From contig NC_085139.1 of assembly GCF_024139115.2 (NCBI RefSeq), positions 7,163,533 to 7,227,532 of the forward strand: DNA of 64,000 bases. The letters are read 5' to 3'. The notes below the pieces were generated by a model. That model made no database searches. It was given only the letters and a program-made list of their open reading frames with translations, and was not told where the DNA came from. Position numbers and translations under genes: made by a program. Position 1 is the first letter of the stretch; each line of letters begins with the position of its first letter. Source of the stretch: Armigeres subalbatus (taxonomy: Eukaryota > Arthropoda > Insecta > Diptera > Culicidae). Below, piece by piece: positions 43,083-54,065 of the stretch.

Positions 43083-44371
43083 AAGCTTAGATCATTTAGA
43101 AATGGGACACTTGATTTTAGCGATAGCGGCGCTCCCAGTGGTCAGATATACAAGCTCTTGACAGCGTTTTGTTGTTTATAAACAGTACTGCTCGGTAAAT
43201 TTTTTTCGCTGCCTAAAACTAACGTAGTTCCGAGATATTTATCATGCAGGAAGAGAGAAGAAAAATAATTGTGCACAACCACCTGCAAACCCCTTTTGCG
43301 TCAGCCCGGAACCTGGGAAAACTGCTGGGTTATCCCAAAAGTACCGTGGCGCGAGTGATAAAACGGTGTAAGGAGACCCTAACGACTGCTCCCAAAGTGC
43401 AAACCAAGCGTCGGAGTGGAACTTTTGATCGTCAACTGTGGTTGAAGGTCATTCGAAAAGTCAAGGATAATCCCAACATCTCTGATTATGATTTGGCGAA
43501 AAAACTGAATGCTGTTCGCTGTACAGTGCGGCGAATTCGTCTCCGGGAAGGCTACAAGTGTTACCGTGCAAGTAGGCAACCAAACTGAACCCTCAAACAG
43601 CAAACAACGGCCATATCCCGAGCTCGTAGGCTGTACGACCGACTGCTGACGAAACGCGAAGGGTGTCTCTTGCTCGACGATGAAACTTACGTGAAAGCCG
43701 ATTTCCAACAAATCCCAGGGGTCAAATTCTACAAGGCACCTGCACGCGGCAAGGTTCCTGGTAAATACAAGTTCATTTTCGCAGATAAATTCGCGAAAAA
43801 ATTCATGATTTGGCAAGGGAAAGAAGACCAGCGTTTTTGTGACGAATAAGACCATGAATTCGGAAGTATACACCAGGGAGTGCCTTAAGAAGCGAGTTTT
43901 ACCATTCATTAAGTCACATGATGGTCCAGTTACGTTTTGGCCAGATCTAGCCAGCTGCCATTACAGCAAGGATGTGGTACAATGGTACAACAACAATGGA
44001 GTCCAATTCATCCCAAAAGAGTTGAACCCACCAAATTGTCCCCAGTTTCGCCCGATAGAGAAATATTGGGCAATAATGAAGCGGAAACTGAAGATGAAGG
44101 GTGCAGTCATCAGCGACCTTGGTCAGATGAAGAATTGGTGGAACCGGATGGCCAAAACCGTAACTGAAGGAGGTGTGCGCCGGCTAATGAGAGGTATTAA
44201 CGGAAAAGTACGAGAATTTCTTCGAATTCGTGATGAATGATTTGATTCACATTTTTTCATGAAATATAATAAGATTACCCGTGTTTCTTTCTTAGAAAGT
44301 GTTTTGATTGAAAAAATGGTTTAAAAGATACACGCATTTCAAAGTGTCCTATTTCTAAATGATCTAAGCTT
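43083..44371 (+). mobile_element. ITmD37E (mosquito DD37E) transposon
   Basis: The 28 bp ends AAGCTTAGATCATTTAGAAA, TGGGACAC and the inverse at the right match in 27 of 28 positions, and TA flanks both sides (43081-43082, 44372-44373). The length of 1289 bp is normal for IS630-Tc1-mariner elements. The internal transposase is broken (see next entry). ITmD37E is known from mosquitoes. Confidence 0.92.
43244..44240 (+). pseudogene. ITmD37E transposase, inactivated
   Basis: The transposase would bind the terminal repeats and cut and insert at TA. The N-terminal helix-turn-helix region (about residues 15-100) has SARNLGKLLGYPKSTVARVI and a second motif with DYDLAKKLN. The catalytic triad is visible: LLDDETYVKADF (first D), FWPDLASCHY (second D) and FRPIEKYWAIMK (E). 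The second D and the E are separated by 37 residues, which defines DD37E. Two lesions break it: TGA at 43586-43588 where an Arg codon is usual, and a deletion frameshift at about 43819 that loses a few residues after MIWQG. The remaining 3' frame (43839-44240) is open to the C-terminus. The damage is light, so the copy is fairly recent. The long minus-strand frame at 43379-43909 is a shadow. Confidence 0.93.
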
Positions 44372-44373
44372 TA

Positions 44374-44570
44374 TGACTCACACCGGCAAAAGTTTGGCCT
44401 CTTGGAATAACCGGGTTGAAAAGGGCCAAGAAAATCAATAAAAAGGGCAATCGCCCCAAATTTTCAAAGGTCAACATCTCAAATCGTAGAAAGTCAACAG
44501 AACAACCCTACCAACTCCAACGGTAGTCGGGAAAGTAGTGAAGAAAAGATGCTAGGTCATAAAGCCGAAG
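44374..44570. other. Spacer, nothing recognised
   Basis: Short AT-rich DNA with AAAAAGGGCAA and AAAGGGCCAAGAAAAT motifs. Confidence 0.3.
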
Positions 44571-44760
44571 GCGGAATGAGAAGTGAGTAGTAAGAAGTGA
44601 GAAGATCAGAAGTGGGAAGTTAGAAGTAAGTTGTGAGCAGTGAGAAGTGATCATTGAAAAGGAAGAAAGAAAATGGAAGAAAGAGGAATAAGGAAGTGAG
44701 GTGTAAGAAGAAGATGTAAAAAGGAGAAAGAAAAAAGAAGAAGAAGCGAATTTACAAGTC
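44571..44760 (+). repeat. Purine-rich GAAGTGAGAAGTGAG tract
   Basis: Degenerate repeats of AGAAGTGAG or AGAAGTGRG grade into AAGAAGAA. The inverse tract (CTCACTTCTCAC type) is at 55045-55270. Confidence 0.8.
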
Positions 44761-46720
44761 AGAACCTAGAACCAACAAGAAATCAATCGAGCTCGAACCC
44801 CATCAATTGGTGCTTGAATATATCGATAGAATCGTGTCGAATACGTGGCTGGTAAAACCAGAACCGGGTATTTGCGACGAATAGTTATCGGCATTGTATA
44901 TTGCAAACGATGTCTTGGAGGGCCGTTGCAGAAAATGCAATTCAGTAGAAAAAACGATCAAGCATATCATGCTTTAGCCTTTGCTGATTTATATATCTTG
45001 GTCGCCATAACGGGTAACCAGATGTGGAATTAGGAATACGGTAGTAGTTATCTACGTAACCGGAATTTGTTCTTAGATTCTCTTAGGAAAGCTGGAACTA
45101 TCTCAAAATTTTACCAGCGTTCAAACGGCTTAGAATCATAGCAATGTCGTAAGAAACTTCATGAACCTCTATTATTATTACATTCGGCGCTAATGCTATC
45201 ATAAGATTAAGTCGACCGGAAAATAAAACTAACGGAACCTAATCCTATTTGACATTCAGGTTGCCCGTGGTAGCAGAAAAATCCCCAGCATGGACAAAAA
45301 GGGAAAAATTGCAAAATATCTTTCTCTTTTTTTATTGGTTAATACTTAATTTAAGAAGCCTCATTTTCAACGATAAGCTTTTTTTAAGCACAAGTTAGCC
45401 CACTCTGACGCACATAAACGAACGAATGTTTGCTCTTCCTTTTCCGCTTCGCACCGGATGAGGTGTGCGTGACACGAAAGGAAATCCGAATGTTCCAGTT
45501 TTACTCGCTTGTTGACTAAAACATCAGCAATTAAGGTAGTGCCGTACTTCCCCTTTTCGCTTCATACTTATTTATTGGTGACTAGTTACTAAGCTCTGAA
45601 TAACTTTAGCATCATTGAAGAATTAAAGTTTCGGAACCTTATTTGGACAAATGACTATTTTTTATCTCACATCTTCGTCATACTTTTACCGGGAACAAAA
45701 CAGATAATTGTCTCTTCCAGAGCACTCTCCGACCGCATACGCAACGCAACGTTGCTCCTGGCTGCTATCTTCCGAAAAATGTGTAAGCAAACAGAGTGGC
45801 AGAAAACACTAAAATCATATTTATTGAGAAACATATTTCCTTCGGAGAGGTGGTCCCATTCGCGTACGTACAACACCGGCCGACCTGGCCAAGCAGTGGA
45901 GAATAGACATATTTTTGTACGTTTGCGTCTCCTTTGTCGACGTCGTCCTCATTGCATTGGAAGACACTGGCCGACCGTGTTCCGTCCGTCCCGCGTACAA
46001 TTAGACGCAACAGAGCGGCTAAATTAAGTGTGGAATTTGGTTGTAAAATATTGGAAATTGTTTGAAGAGTGCCGAAAACGGGCATGGCTTTGCGTACGGG
46101 GGCCAAAGCATGGAGAGTGTCGTTCCATATGACCTGCAACAGGTTCGATCGGCGATGAATGACGTGTCGGCGTACTCAATGAGGTCAATGAATTTGAGAA
46201 ATTTTTCAAATACCTGTCTTTTTAATGTTTGACAATAATATTCAGGGTACGACGTTAGATATGCGATTTTTAGCACAAGGAGTGAGTCATACAGACGTTA
46301 GACACTTCGCATGTGACAAAATTACGTCTACTAATTATCCGTGTTTATAAATAATTATGACTAAATGTCATTATGCGTAAAAGCAATTATGTTCAAGGCC
46401 AACAAGTTCTAAGTGCCTATGTCTAAGTGCGCAATCGTGCTCAGAACGATACTGAAGAGCACACACCTTGACCACAGTAATAATGGCGTTCGACTATTGA
46501 ATTTGAACACCAATAAATCAATCAATTAGGTGTTAACTGCGTTTCACGATAGACTCCGCATCAGCAAGGTGCAAAACTATGAAAGGCCAGAGGACACGCT
46601 TATTTGCAGAAATGTACAGACCCGACCGACAGACAGGAGCGAGCTGCATCTCCCGAGCATGGGCCTGATAAATGCCTCGTCATCAATAACCTCTAATTGA
46701 CTAACGGCCCTCCCCGTGTC
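44761..46720. other. Unassigned region; weak open frames on both strands
   Basis: The part from about 45400 is GC-richer. Frames of 91 codons (45752-46027, plus) and 124 codons (45765-46139, minus) overlap without recognisable domains. It may be host regulatory DNA or an old insertion. Confidence 0.25.
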
Positions 46721-46723
46721 GTG

Positions 46724-47563
46724 TCAGTCGCGGATGGATTGCTGAAAACCTTGCACGCCAAATAAACGCTCGCTGGATATGCCTGGCTCATCTAACCATA
46801 TCAGTCGCAACCACGGAGATTGGTGCTCAAGTGGCAGGCTTCGAACAGCAGCATCACTATCGCACAAAGTGAATGGCTCTATCGGCCGCAGGGATTCTCG
46901 TGGCACCCCGAGGCTACATAACTTGTAAGGAGCGTAAATTGAATCAAAATCACTCAACACACAACATTCAATTAGTATGTTTATGCTCGGCACGTCTTCG
47001 ACCCCCGAGGAATAAGCTACTCTTGAAACTCTCATCCTGGTTCTGGCAGGGCAGTCAGTGGTGCGGGCGTTGGATGGTTGGGCCACGTCAATCGCGCAGC
47101 GGCTCAACACGATGTTCGAACCAGAAGGAGAATCGCAGGTGGCCATGCGATTTGTCATTCTCGAAGAGCGAGAAGCAGAGCAGGCGCATTTTTTACCCTC
47201 CGGCGCGATGTTAGCGACACCTGTGCAATCAAAGCAAGCCGAACACAGTAGGCAGGGTGGCGTAATCTCTATGTAGGAGCCGGGTTCGGATGACGATGTT
47301 ATCGTTTGTGTGCAGTATCTGCATCTGCTGGGTCTTTGCGGGATGCCAAGATTAATTACCATCACCTTCAACGTTATATTGCGGGTAGCTTTATTGGATG
47401 TGGAATCGGGCGAAGCTAGCCGAGAATGGCTTTCCATTGGATGTATTTGAACAATTGTTCTACGTCCTGTTTGCATGCCACCGATAGAGATGATCTCGAA
47501 ATAATATAGAAAAAATATCGAAGACAATTTAATAGATATATGCGAAAGTTTTACTCGTGTCAT
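46724..47563 (-). CDS. Unrecognised 279-codon open frame, strand uncertain
   Basis: An 840 bp minus-strand frame is unusually long for this AT-rich DNA. Its product is rich in Ser, Cys and Arg, with segments such as PPCLLCSACFDCTGV, and I recognise no family. The plus strand also has coding-like frames here: 47017-47276 reads VVRALDGWATSIAQRLNTMF and MRFVILEEREAEQAHFLPSG, continuing past a TAG (47274-47276) as DDDVIVCVQYLHLLGLCGMP. The plus reading has a more normal amino-acid mix. I cannot tell which strand, if either, was the true coding one. A decayed retroelement or a host exon are both possible. Confidence 0.3.
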   Translation of the reverse strand: MTRVKLSHISIKLSSIFFLYYFEIISIGGMQTGRRTIVQIHPMESHSRLASPDSTSNKATRNITLKVMVINLGIPQRPSRCRYCTQTITSSSEPGSYIEITPPCLLCSACFDCTGVANIAPEGKKCACSASRSSRMTNRMATCDSPSGSNIVLSRCAIDVAQPSNARTTDCPARTRMRVSRVAYSSGVEDVPSINILIECCVLSDFDSIYAPYKLCSLGVPRESLRPIEPFTLCDSDAAVRSLPLEHQSPWLRLIWLDEPGISSERLFGVQGFQQSIRD

Positions 47564-47807
47564 GATGTATGTAAGTCAGAGTTTTAAAAAATATGGAATA
47601 ATATTTTTATAAGAATTATCTGAAATATGTCTGAGATTTCCTTAGAGAGAATGGCTTAACCATGTTAAACTGTAATAAAATATCATAAGCAATTCGGAGT
47701 ATTTCCTGCTTTTTAGAGTAAAAGATGCGTAAGAAAACAATTACTCTCACATACAAACTTTACCTTAATTCTCCGAGATCAGTCGTATGGTATATAACAA
47801 TAAAGGT

Positions 47808-48966
47808 GTGGGAGCTCTCACTTAGAATACTCGTCAAATGTGGAACAAGTAACACACTTGTCTTAGATAACTTCGATAAAATGCTTGAACTAACTTGTCG
47901 TTCAAGATTCCTTAGAGTCTATCTCAATTATATTTCTTCAGATCTTTGTCTTCAGTGTTATAATCCACCTCGAGTTCACTTCACCAACGACATTTCCTCA
48001 GTTGAATACGATCTGTCCATGAAATACGCTATTCAAGGAATACCAGTTCATCTTCGACAAACATCTATTCCCTCCCTTTTTACAGAAAAATATGAACATG
48101 TCAATTGCAACAACAGATATTTCACTGATGGTTCTCGCATTAACGGATCCACTGGCTTCGGTGTTTTCAATGTAACTTCAACCACCTTCCGAAAACTTCA
48201 GGAACCGTACTCGGTTTATGTTGCTGAGCTGGCAGCAATTAACTTCGCTTTAGGGATAATTTCCAATCAGCTCGTAGACCATTATTTCATCTTCTCTGAT
48301 AGTCTTAGTTCTATCGAGGCACTCCGGTCGATGAAACCTGTTAAGCACGCATCTTACTTTCTTACAAACATAAGAGAGCAGATGCGTGTTTTGGTCGAAA
48401 GATCATTCAAGATTACCTTTGTTTGGGTGCCATTTCACTGCTCAATCTACGGCAATGAGAAGGCAGACTCGCTGGCAAAGGTGGGCGCACAGGAAGGTGA
48501 AGTTTATGATAGACAATACTCGAGCAACGAGTTTTTCCCATTAGTCCGTCAGAGTACTCTTCAAAGTTGGCAAAGAAATTGGACACACAACGAACTTGGA
48601 CGGTGGCTATTTTCCATAGTTCCAAAAGTTTCTGGGCGAGCGTGGTTCAGAGGTGAGGACTTAAGTCGAGGCTTCATTCGCGTGATGTCGAGACTTATGT
48701 CTAATCACTATTCACTAAACGCACATCTGTACAGAATAAACCTTGTCGATAGCAACTTATGTAGGTGCGGAGCCGATTATGATGACATCGATCACGTAGT
48801 TTGGTCCTGCTCGGAAAATGACGCCTCCAGAGAGCAATTATTGGATACCCTTGTGGCCCGAGGTAAACAACCCTTCAGGGAAGTTCGCGGTGTTTTGGGA
48901 GATCGTGATGTTGTCTATATGCAGGACATTTATAGTTTTCTTTGTGCTTCTGACATCAAAATCTAA
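47808..48966 (+). CDS. LINE ORF2 C-terminus with RNase H domain
   Basis: The open 386-codon stretch is the end of a reverse transcriptase polyprotein. RNase H motifs are visible: YFTDGSRING (first Asp), VAELAAINFAL (Glu), FIFSDSLSSIEAL (second Asp) and YGNEKADSLAKVG (final Asp with the preceding histidine region VPFHCS). They would remove RNA from the cDNA hybrid. After it comes a conserved C-terminal part with LMSNHYSLNAHLYRI, CRCGADYDDIDHVVWSC (a CCHC-like Cys/His set) and an ending at DIYSFLCASDIKI. RNase H after the RT places it in the I/Loner-like group. The RT core and endonuclease are missing. Codons 47725-47807 that join the same frame upstream are flanking DNA, not part of the element. 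No stop or frameshift is seen in the remaining sequence. Confidence 0.92.
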
Positions 48967-49338
48967 CATTTTGTTTTTTTTTTCTTTCTTTAAAGTTTTT
49001 TTTGTTCTGTCTCTGCCTTTTTATTCCGTAGAGCTCCATAGCTCTTGCCATCCAGAAGATGCTCCCAGTCGAACCACCTCGAGCACGAGGACACGCCACA
49101 TCGTCACTGACGCCATATGCCCGGATGAGAAGCTGAAATTTCCTGATCCCAAATCCTAAGCCCCGTCCATCCTTAAACATTGTAAACTAACCTCGAGTCA
49201 CCACGAGTACGCTGGCTTCTACCCCCTCTTACTAACCGTATAATAAAATGATATTGATTGTATATATCACAAAGAACAATGGCTCCGTAAAGTGTTATAC
49301 ACGCCTGAGCCTACCAAATAAACGAAATTGGAAAAAAA
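47808..49338 (+). mobile_element. 5'-truncated I-type LINE with 12 bp target duplication
   Basis: The insertion is delimited by AACAATAAAGGT at 47796-47807 and 49339-49350, a perfect 12 bp duplication, and ends in a short poly-A run (49332-49340). At the left edge the element's reading frame begins at once (VWELSLRILV), so it was truncated on insertion. The 3' UTR runs from 48967 and includes TTTGTTTTTT-rich and GCACGAGGACACGCCAC parts. An open coding part and exact duplication mark it as a young copy. Confidence 0.92.
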
Positions 49339-49350
49339 AACAATAAAGGT

Positions 49351-49720
49351 TTTTGAACCTCACACTCAAATTTTATTTTGGTAGTAGGGGAATCCGCCAA
49401 ATGTTGAACAGCTAATTTTGTCGCCTATTGTCGAACTTCCATAAGAAATGCACGTGCGTTCAACAATACCAAACTGTATACTGTGGAAGACAAAATATCT
49501 GTAGACAGCACTGGCGGCATCAGAGTTCTGGTAAAGGTGGGGCACCAGCATTTTTGGCGTAATTGGTTCATTTAAAATTGGCGTCAGTTGTAAGAATTAT
49601 GATTGGAGGCGTTAATCAGACAAGCGATAAATTAATTTAAAAAAATTAAAAAAATGTCAGGAAGTTTCAAATGTAACGAAATTTTTATTGCATTTCATCG
49701 TCAAAAACTTTCAATTCCTT
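49351..49720. other. Spacer, nothing recognised
   Basis: No gene or repeat could be supported. Confidence 0.3.
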
Positions 49721-49721
49721 G

Positions 49722-49912
49722 CTATGTCTGAAGCTTGATTATGCATATGTACAACATGTGATAGATTTAGTTCGGAAAAGGTATTGGAGGGTAACCGCCC
49801 CTTCGGTGGGGTTTGATCCCACGACCCCAGTTCGCATGACAGGTGATTTCCCTACTAAGCTACTAAGGACCTCCGTCATCCACCGCAGCTTAGCGGGTAC
49901 TGATGAACCAAA
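49722..49912 (-). mobile_element. tRNA-derived SINE, minus orientation
   Basis: On the minus strand it has TTAGTAGCTTAGTAGGG (A-box-like), GGGATCAAACCCC (B-box-like) 50 bp later, and a tail CTATCACATGTTGTACATAT. Together with the adjacent plus-orientation copy it makes an inverted pair. Confidence 0.75.
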
Positions 49913-50100
49913 TTCCCACCTGTCATGCGAACAGGGGTCGTGGGATCAAACCCCACCGAAGGGGCGATTTTCCTCCAATACCTTTTTCGAACTAAATCTA
50001 TCACATGTTGTACATATGCATAATCAAGTTTCAGACATAGTAATTAATTTCCACATCGGGTGGCTTAATACTCGGCATATATGCAATTTACTTTGAATGT
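49913..50100 (+). mobile_element. tRNA-derived SINE, plus orientation
   Basis: It starts within the family at CACCTGTCATGCGAAC, keeps GGGATCAAACCCC and the tail ATCACATGTTGTACATATGC, and ends near GGCATATATGCAATTTAC. It faces the copy at 49722-49912; about 122 bp of each match as an inverted repeat with a spacer of about 70 bp. Confidence 0.75.
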
Positions 50101-50286
50101 ACTGAACTCTAGTGGCGATCTCGCTTCGCTTGTGTGGTCGGGTTGGGATCTGACGACCAAACTGGCACAATCTCACACAACCCTACTTCATTGATCGCCG
50201 TTGCTGATGAAGCAAGTGTGTAGGAGCCGGACAGTACTAAATACTCATCCTACTTGGTTGGCATGTGTACAAAAATACATATGAGA

Positions 50287-50607
50287 CCCGAGTAGAGGAA
50301 AATAGCTCAATAATATCAAATGTTGATAAGATAGCAAAATGAGATATGGACATGATTGATATAAGAGATAAAAGATCAAGCGACAATATCAATATTTTGC
50401 ACTAAAATATCATGAGGATATTAAGATATGTTATTTGTAATAAGTGATCTATATCAAGTGCCATTAGTTTGTTCTTATCCATAGCATATCTTGATATTTA
50501 AATGATATTTCGGTGCAAAATTATGATATTGTGGCCTGTTCTTTTATCTCTTATATCAATCAACTCCATATCATGTTTTGTTATTCTGTTCATAGCTTCT
50601 GCCCGGG
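50287..50607. mobile_element. Palindromic MITE, copy B, 321 bp
   Basis: It starts CCCGAGTAGA and ends TCTGCCCGGG, and the internal blocks match copy A at 28830-29152, including ATGATTGATATAAGAGATAA and AAGCGACAATATCAATATTT. GAGA precedes and follows it. No coding frame. Confidence 0.8.
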
Positions 50608-50619
50608 GAGAGTTAGTTC

Positions 50620-50930
50620 TGAAAATGTATTGCGAGAGATCGGCTGGTACCTGGTGCTGGGAATTTGGTTTCATCAGTAAACGCTAAGCTGCGGTGGACG
50701 ACGGAGGTCCTTCGTAGCTTAGTAGGGAAAGCACCTGTCATGCGAACTGGGGTCGTGGGATCAAACCCCACCGAAGGGGCGGTTACCCTCCAATACCTTT
50801 TCCGAACTAAATCTATCACATGTTGTACATATGCATAATCAAGTTTCAGACATAGTAATTAATTTCCACACCGGGTGGCTTAATACCCGGCATATAGGCA
50901 TTAACTTTGAATGTACTTTCAATTCCTGTT
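50620..50930 (+). mobile_element. tRNA-derived SINE
   Basis: It includes an upstream part (GGGAATTTGGTTTCATCAG, AAGCTGCGGTGGACGACGG), then TCGTAGCTTAGTAGGGAAAG (A-box-like), GGGATCAAACCCC, and a long tail (CTATCACATGTTGTACATAT, TAATTAATTTCCACACCGGG). It is the longest of the three copies of this family here. The minus-strand frame 50613-50819 is its shadow. Confidence 0.75.
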
Positions 50931-51059
50931 TGATAATGTAGAGACTGTAATTGCGATAATTTTCTTGCAAGCAATTCCAGAGTCAAAACCGGGTTTTACT
51001 ACTGACCTGACCGGACGTTCTCAAGAATTCCTGATTAATTAATTAAAAATTAAAAAAAA

Positions 51060-52790
51060 TCAAGAATACCTTCAGAAATTTGTATAGAAACTCTTTCGAA
51101 AATTTATCTCAGGTATTCCTTCGGATACTATCAAAAATTCCATTCTCTCGGAAATTTGTCCAGTAATTCCTCCGGATTTTTCAGCAAGAATTCCTTCCAC
51201 AATTCTTGAAAAAAATTTCCCCAGGACATCGCTGATAAATCCAGAAATTCCTTTGGACATTCAAAGGAGGTAATCTAAGAAAATTTAGAAAATTTCTTCG
51301 TAGATTCCTTTTCGAGTTCTTTTAGGAATTTCTTCAGAAATTCTTTTAGAAAATCCTTTGAGAACTCCTGTAGGAATTTGTTTGAAATTCCATTGAAATT
51401 CCATTAAAAATTTATTGGGAAATACCTACGGAAAATCCTTCGTATATTCGTTCAAGAATTGTTGAAATTGTTGTAATACCTTCGAACATTACTTTAGGAG
51501 AAATCCTTCCAAAATTTCATTAGGAACTTCTTCAAAAATTCCTATAGGAATTCTTTCGGAAAGTAATTTAATTCAAATTAAATTTTTTCAATTTAATTAA
51601 AAATTTCTTCAAACATTCTTTTGAGAACTCCTCTAGCAAATTACGCCAGGAATTCCTTTTGACAATTTTCTGAAAAGGCCTTTGTAAATTTCTCCGGAAA
51701 TTTCTTGGAAACGTCCTCCAAGAAATACTGCGAATATCATTTTAGTAAAACAGTACGAAATTTCGCAGAAATGAATCCATAAATTTAGTTGAGAAAATGT
51801 TTCCGAAAATTTATTAAAGAAGGAAATAAGAAATACTAAAAGAGTTTGTAAGGGAAATTTCCAGATGAAATTTCGGAAAGAACTTTTAGAAATTTCCGAA
51901 TGATTCATAAAAGAATTTTTGAAGTGATTTCCAGAAAAAATCTTGAAGGAATATGCAAAGGTCTCAAGGAATATCTAACTCAATTAACGGAGGAATGTCC
52001 GAAAGGTTTCCCAAAAAAATCGAAAGAATTCCTAGATGAAGTTTTAAAGAAGGATTTCCAAGAATTTCTTCCTAGAGGGATCTCCTAAGAAATTCCTGAA
52101 ATAATTGCTGAAGCAGTTTCTTTGAAAAGTTCGTAGGAACTTCTAAGCCAATTTTCGCAGAAATTCTCCTAAAGTTTCCCTGATACAATTTCCGTAGGTA
52201 TTTCAGAAGAATTTTCCGTAGGAATTCCGACCAAATTTCCAAAGGAGTTTCTGGAGAAATTCTTCCAAAAAATCGTTAGGAAATTTTGAAGGAACCTCTT
52301 GAGGAATTTCAGAATAAATTTTCAAGATGCAAGTGTTCTTTAAGGATTTTTAGAAAGATTTTCCTATACACCCAACATTTTTTTTACACTTGTCGTATTC
52401 TTTAATTTTCCGGTTAACCGGATTTTTCACAGCTTTTTAAATACCAACTGAATTTTCTTTGATTTTTTGTGAATTTTTTCATGGGGTTAACTCATAGTTC
52501 CATCAACGCTAAAAGTCGTAATCAACTAAAACCCACCCGTGTAAAAAAAGAACCGGGTGTAGGAATTTTTGAAGGTATTCCTTAGGGAAAACCCAAAGGA
52601 ATTCCTAGAATTCCTTCTTTGAATTTTTGAAGGAATATCTTGATGCGTTCGAAAAGAAATTCTGTATCTATCTCCTAGGTAATTTCCTGAGAATTTGCAG
52701 AAAGAATCCATGGAGGAAATTTCCCAAGGAATTCTTGGAGAAATCTACAAAGAAATTCAAGTTCTTTTAGAAATTCTTTTGTTTGGTAAT
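51060..52790. repeat. Degenerate AGGAATTTCTTCAGAAATTC repeat, 1.7 kb
   Basis: Dozens of imperfect 25-30 bp units are built on AGGAATTCCTT / GGAATTTCTTCAGAAATT. A MITE at 52369-52559 is nested within it. Several apparent frames (51633-51908, 52526-52711, 51900-52088) are by-products. Confidence 0.8.
52369..52559. mobile_element. TA-flanked MITE, 191 bp
   Basis: It starts CACCCAACATTTTTTTTACAC and ends GTGTAAAAAAAGAACCGGGTG, roughly inverted, with TA at 52367-52368 and 52560-52561. An internal CCGGTTAACCGG palindrome lies at 52411-52422. It is nested in the degenerate repeat. Confidence 0.65.
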
Positions 52791-52819
52791 TCTTGAAAAT
52801 AATTCTGGCGGAATTACAT

Positions 52820-52875
52820 TAGCATGGTCTTGCTTTGTAGCCGCGCATCTTACTACACGGCTAAGGAGGGCCCCA
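52820..52875 (-). mobile_element. Feilai-like SINE fragment
   Basis: The minus strand carries GGGCCCTCCTTAGCCGTGTA and TAAGATGCGCGGCTACAAAG, the 5' part of the SINE, but no B-box or tail. Confidence 0.75.
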
Positions 52876-52904
52876 CTTATGATTACTGCAACCAGATTTG
52901 CTCA

Positions 52905-54036
52905 AGTTGTGCTGCTTGGGATTTGAAAGAAGGGATCATATCTTCCCTTGCCTTAAATTGAGCAAATGCCTGAATTGAAAGAAGGAATCATATCCTTTCT
53001 TGCCTTCTGCCGAATGCATCCTGTCAAAGAAAGGATCATATCTCCCCTTGTCCTAAACCAAGGAAATACCCAAATTAAAGAAGGCATCACATTCTCTCTT
53101 GTCTTCTACCGGGCAAACGCATCCTTTCAAAGCAGGGGGAATGGAGGAATCATATCTCCCCTTGCCTTAAATCGAGCAAATGTCCAAAATGAAAGAAAGA
53201 ACCCTAGTAACATTTCGGTTTTATACTGGTTTTATATCACTCTTGTAGAGTAAATTATGGTCTTCAGCGATATAAAACTTAAATTGTTAGTTCAATCAAA
53301 GCCTTTTTTTCGGGTATTGAACCACCAGATTTGGACATTAATTTACAATGTTACTTGGGAATCATATCCTCTCTTGCCTTGTGCTGAGGAAATGCATCCT
53401 TTCAAAGAAGGGATGTCTTCCTTGCCTCAAACCGAGCAAATTTCCAAATCAAAAAATGGAATCAGTTCCTCTCTTGTCTTCTACTGGGGAAATTCATACT
53501 TGGAAAGAAGCAATCATACCTTCTCTTGTTTTAAACCGAACAAATGCATTAACTGAATAAGAAATCATTTTTGCACATTTGGAGTCATATTAAAGAAAGA
53601 AGATCTATATTTTTTGACTTTTACAGGACAAAGTGTGCTTTCAAAACAGATGATTATATCTCCTGTAGAATTATGTTTATTGCCTTTTTGTGTAAAACAT
53701 ATTTTTTGTTCTTAAACAAGAGCGATCTTGTGACTGACCCAGAGGCAGAACGATCGTAAGTGCAAAAAGTAGAAGTGATAGAAATTGAATGGAGACTGCC
53801 AAAGTTTCGAGAAGTGATATTCATATACATTATTTAATTAAAAAATTATTCAAAAACAGCATCTCCTTTATGATGTAAAGGCAACAATTATAAAAATTTT
53901 CATGTTGCATTAATCCCGAAGTTGATGATCATACAACTATTATGTCAAACGACCATTATGCCAAACAGCCGTTATGCAAAAGGACTTTATGTCAAACGAA
54001 TTTTATGCCAAACGGCGTTATGCCAAATGACCTACC
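52905..54036 (+). mobile_element. Satellite plus TTATGCCAAA terminus, third relative of the composite family
   Basis: Units with AAAGAAGGRATCATATCCTC, CTTGCCTT and CGGGCAAACGCATCCTTTC alternate over 52920-53560 with a spacing near 52-60 bp. The right end (53941-54030) has TTATGCCAAACG-type blocks in the orientation of the right end of 9651-11172. The left array was not found. A repeat segment at 53285-53360 (GACATTAATTTACAATGTTA) also occurs at 57470-57505. Confidence 0.7.
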
Positions 54037-54065
54037 ATCGTTGTGGAAGCTATTACCACTAGTCA

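Noticed and set aside
43379..43909. 176-codon minus-strand frame
   Set aside because: Antisense shadow of the ITmD37E transposase, whose catalytic motifs are on the plus strand.
47725..47807. First 27 codons of the LINE frame as part of the polyprotein
   Set aside because: They lie outside the 12 bp target duplication and are flanking DNA that happens to be in frame.
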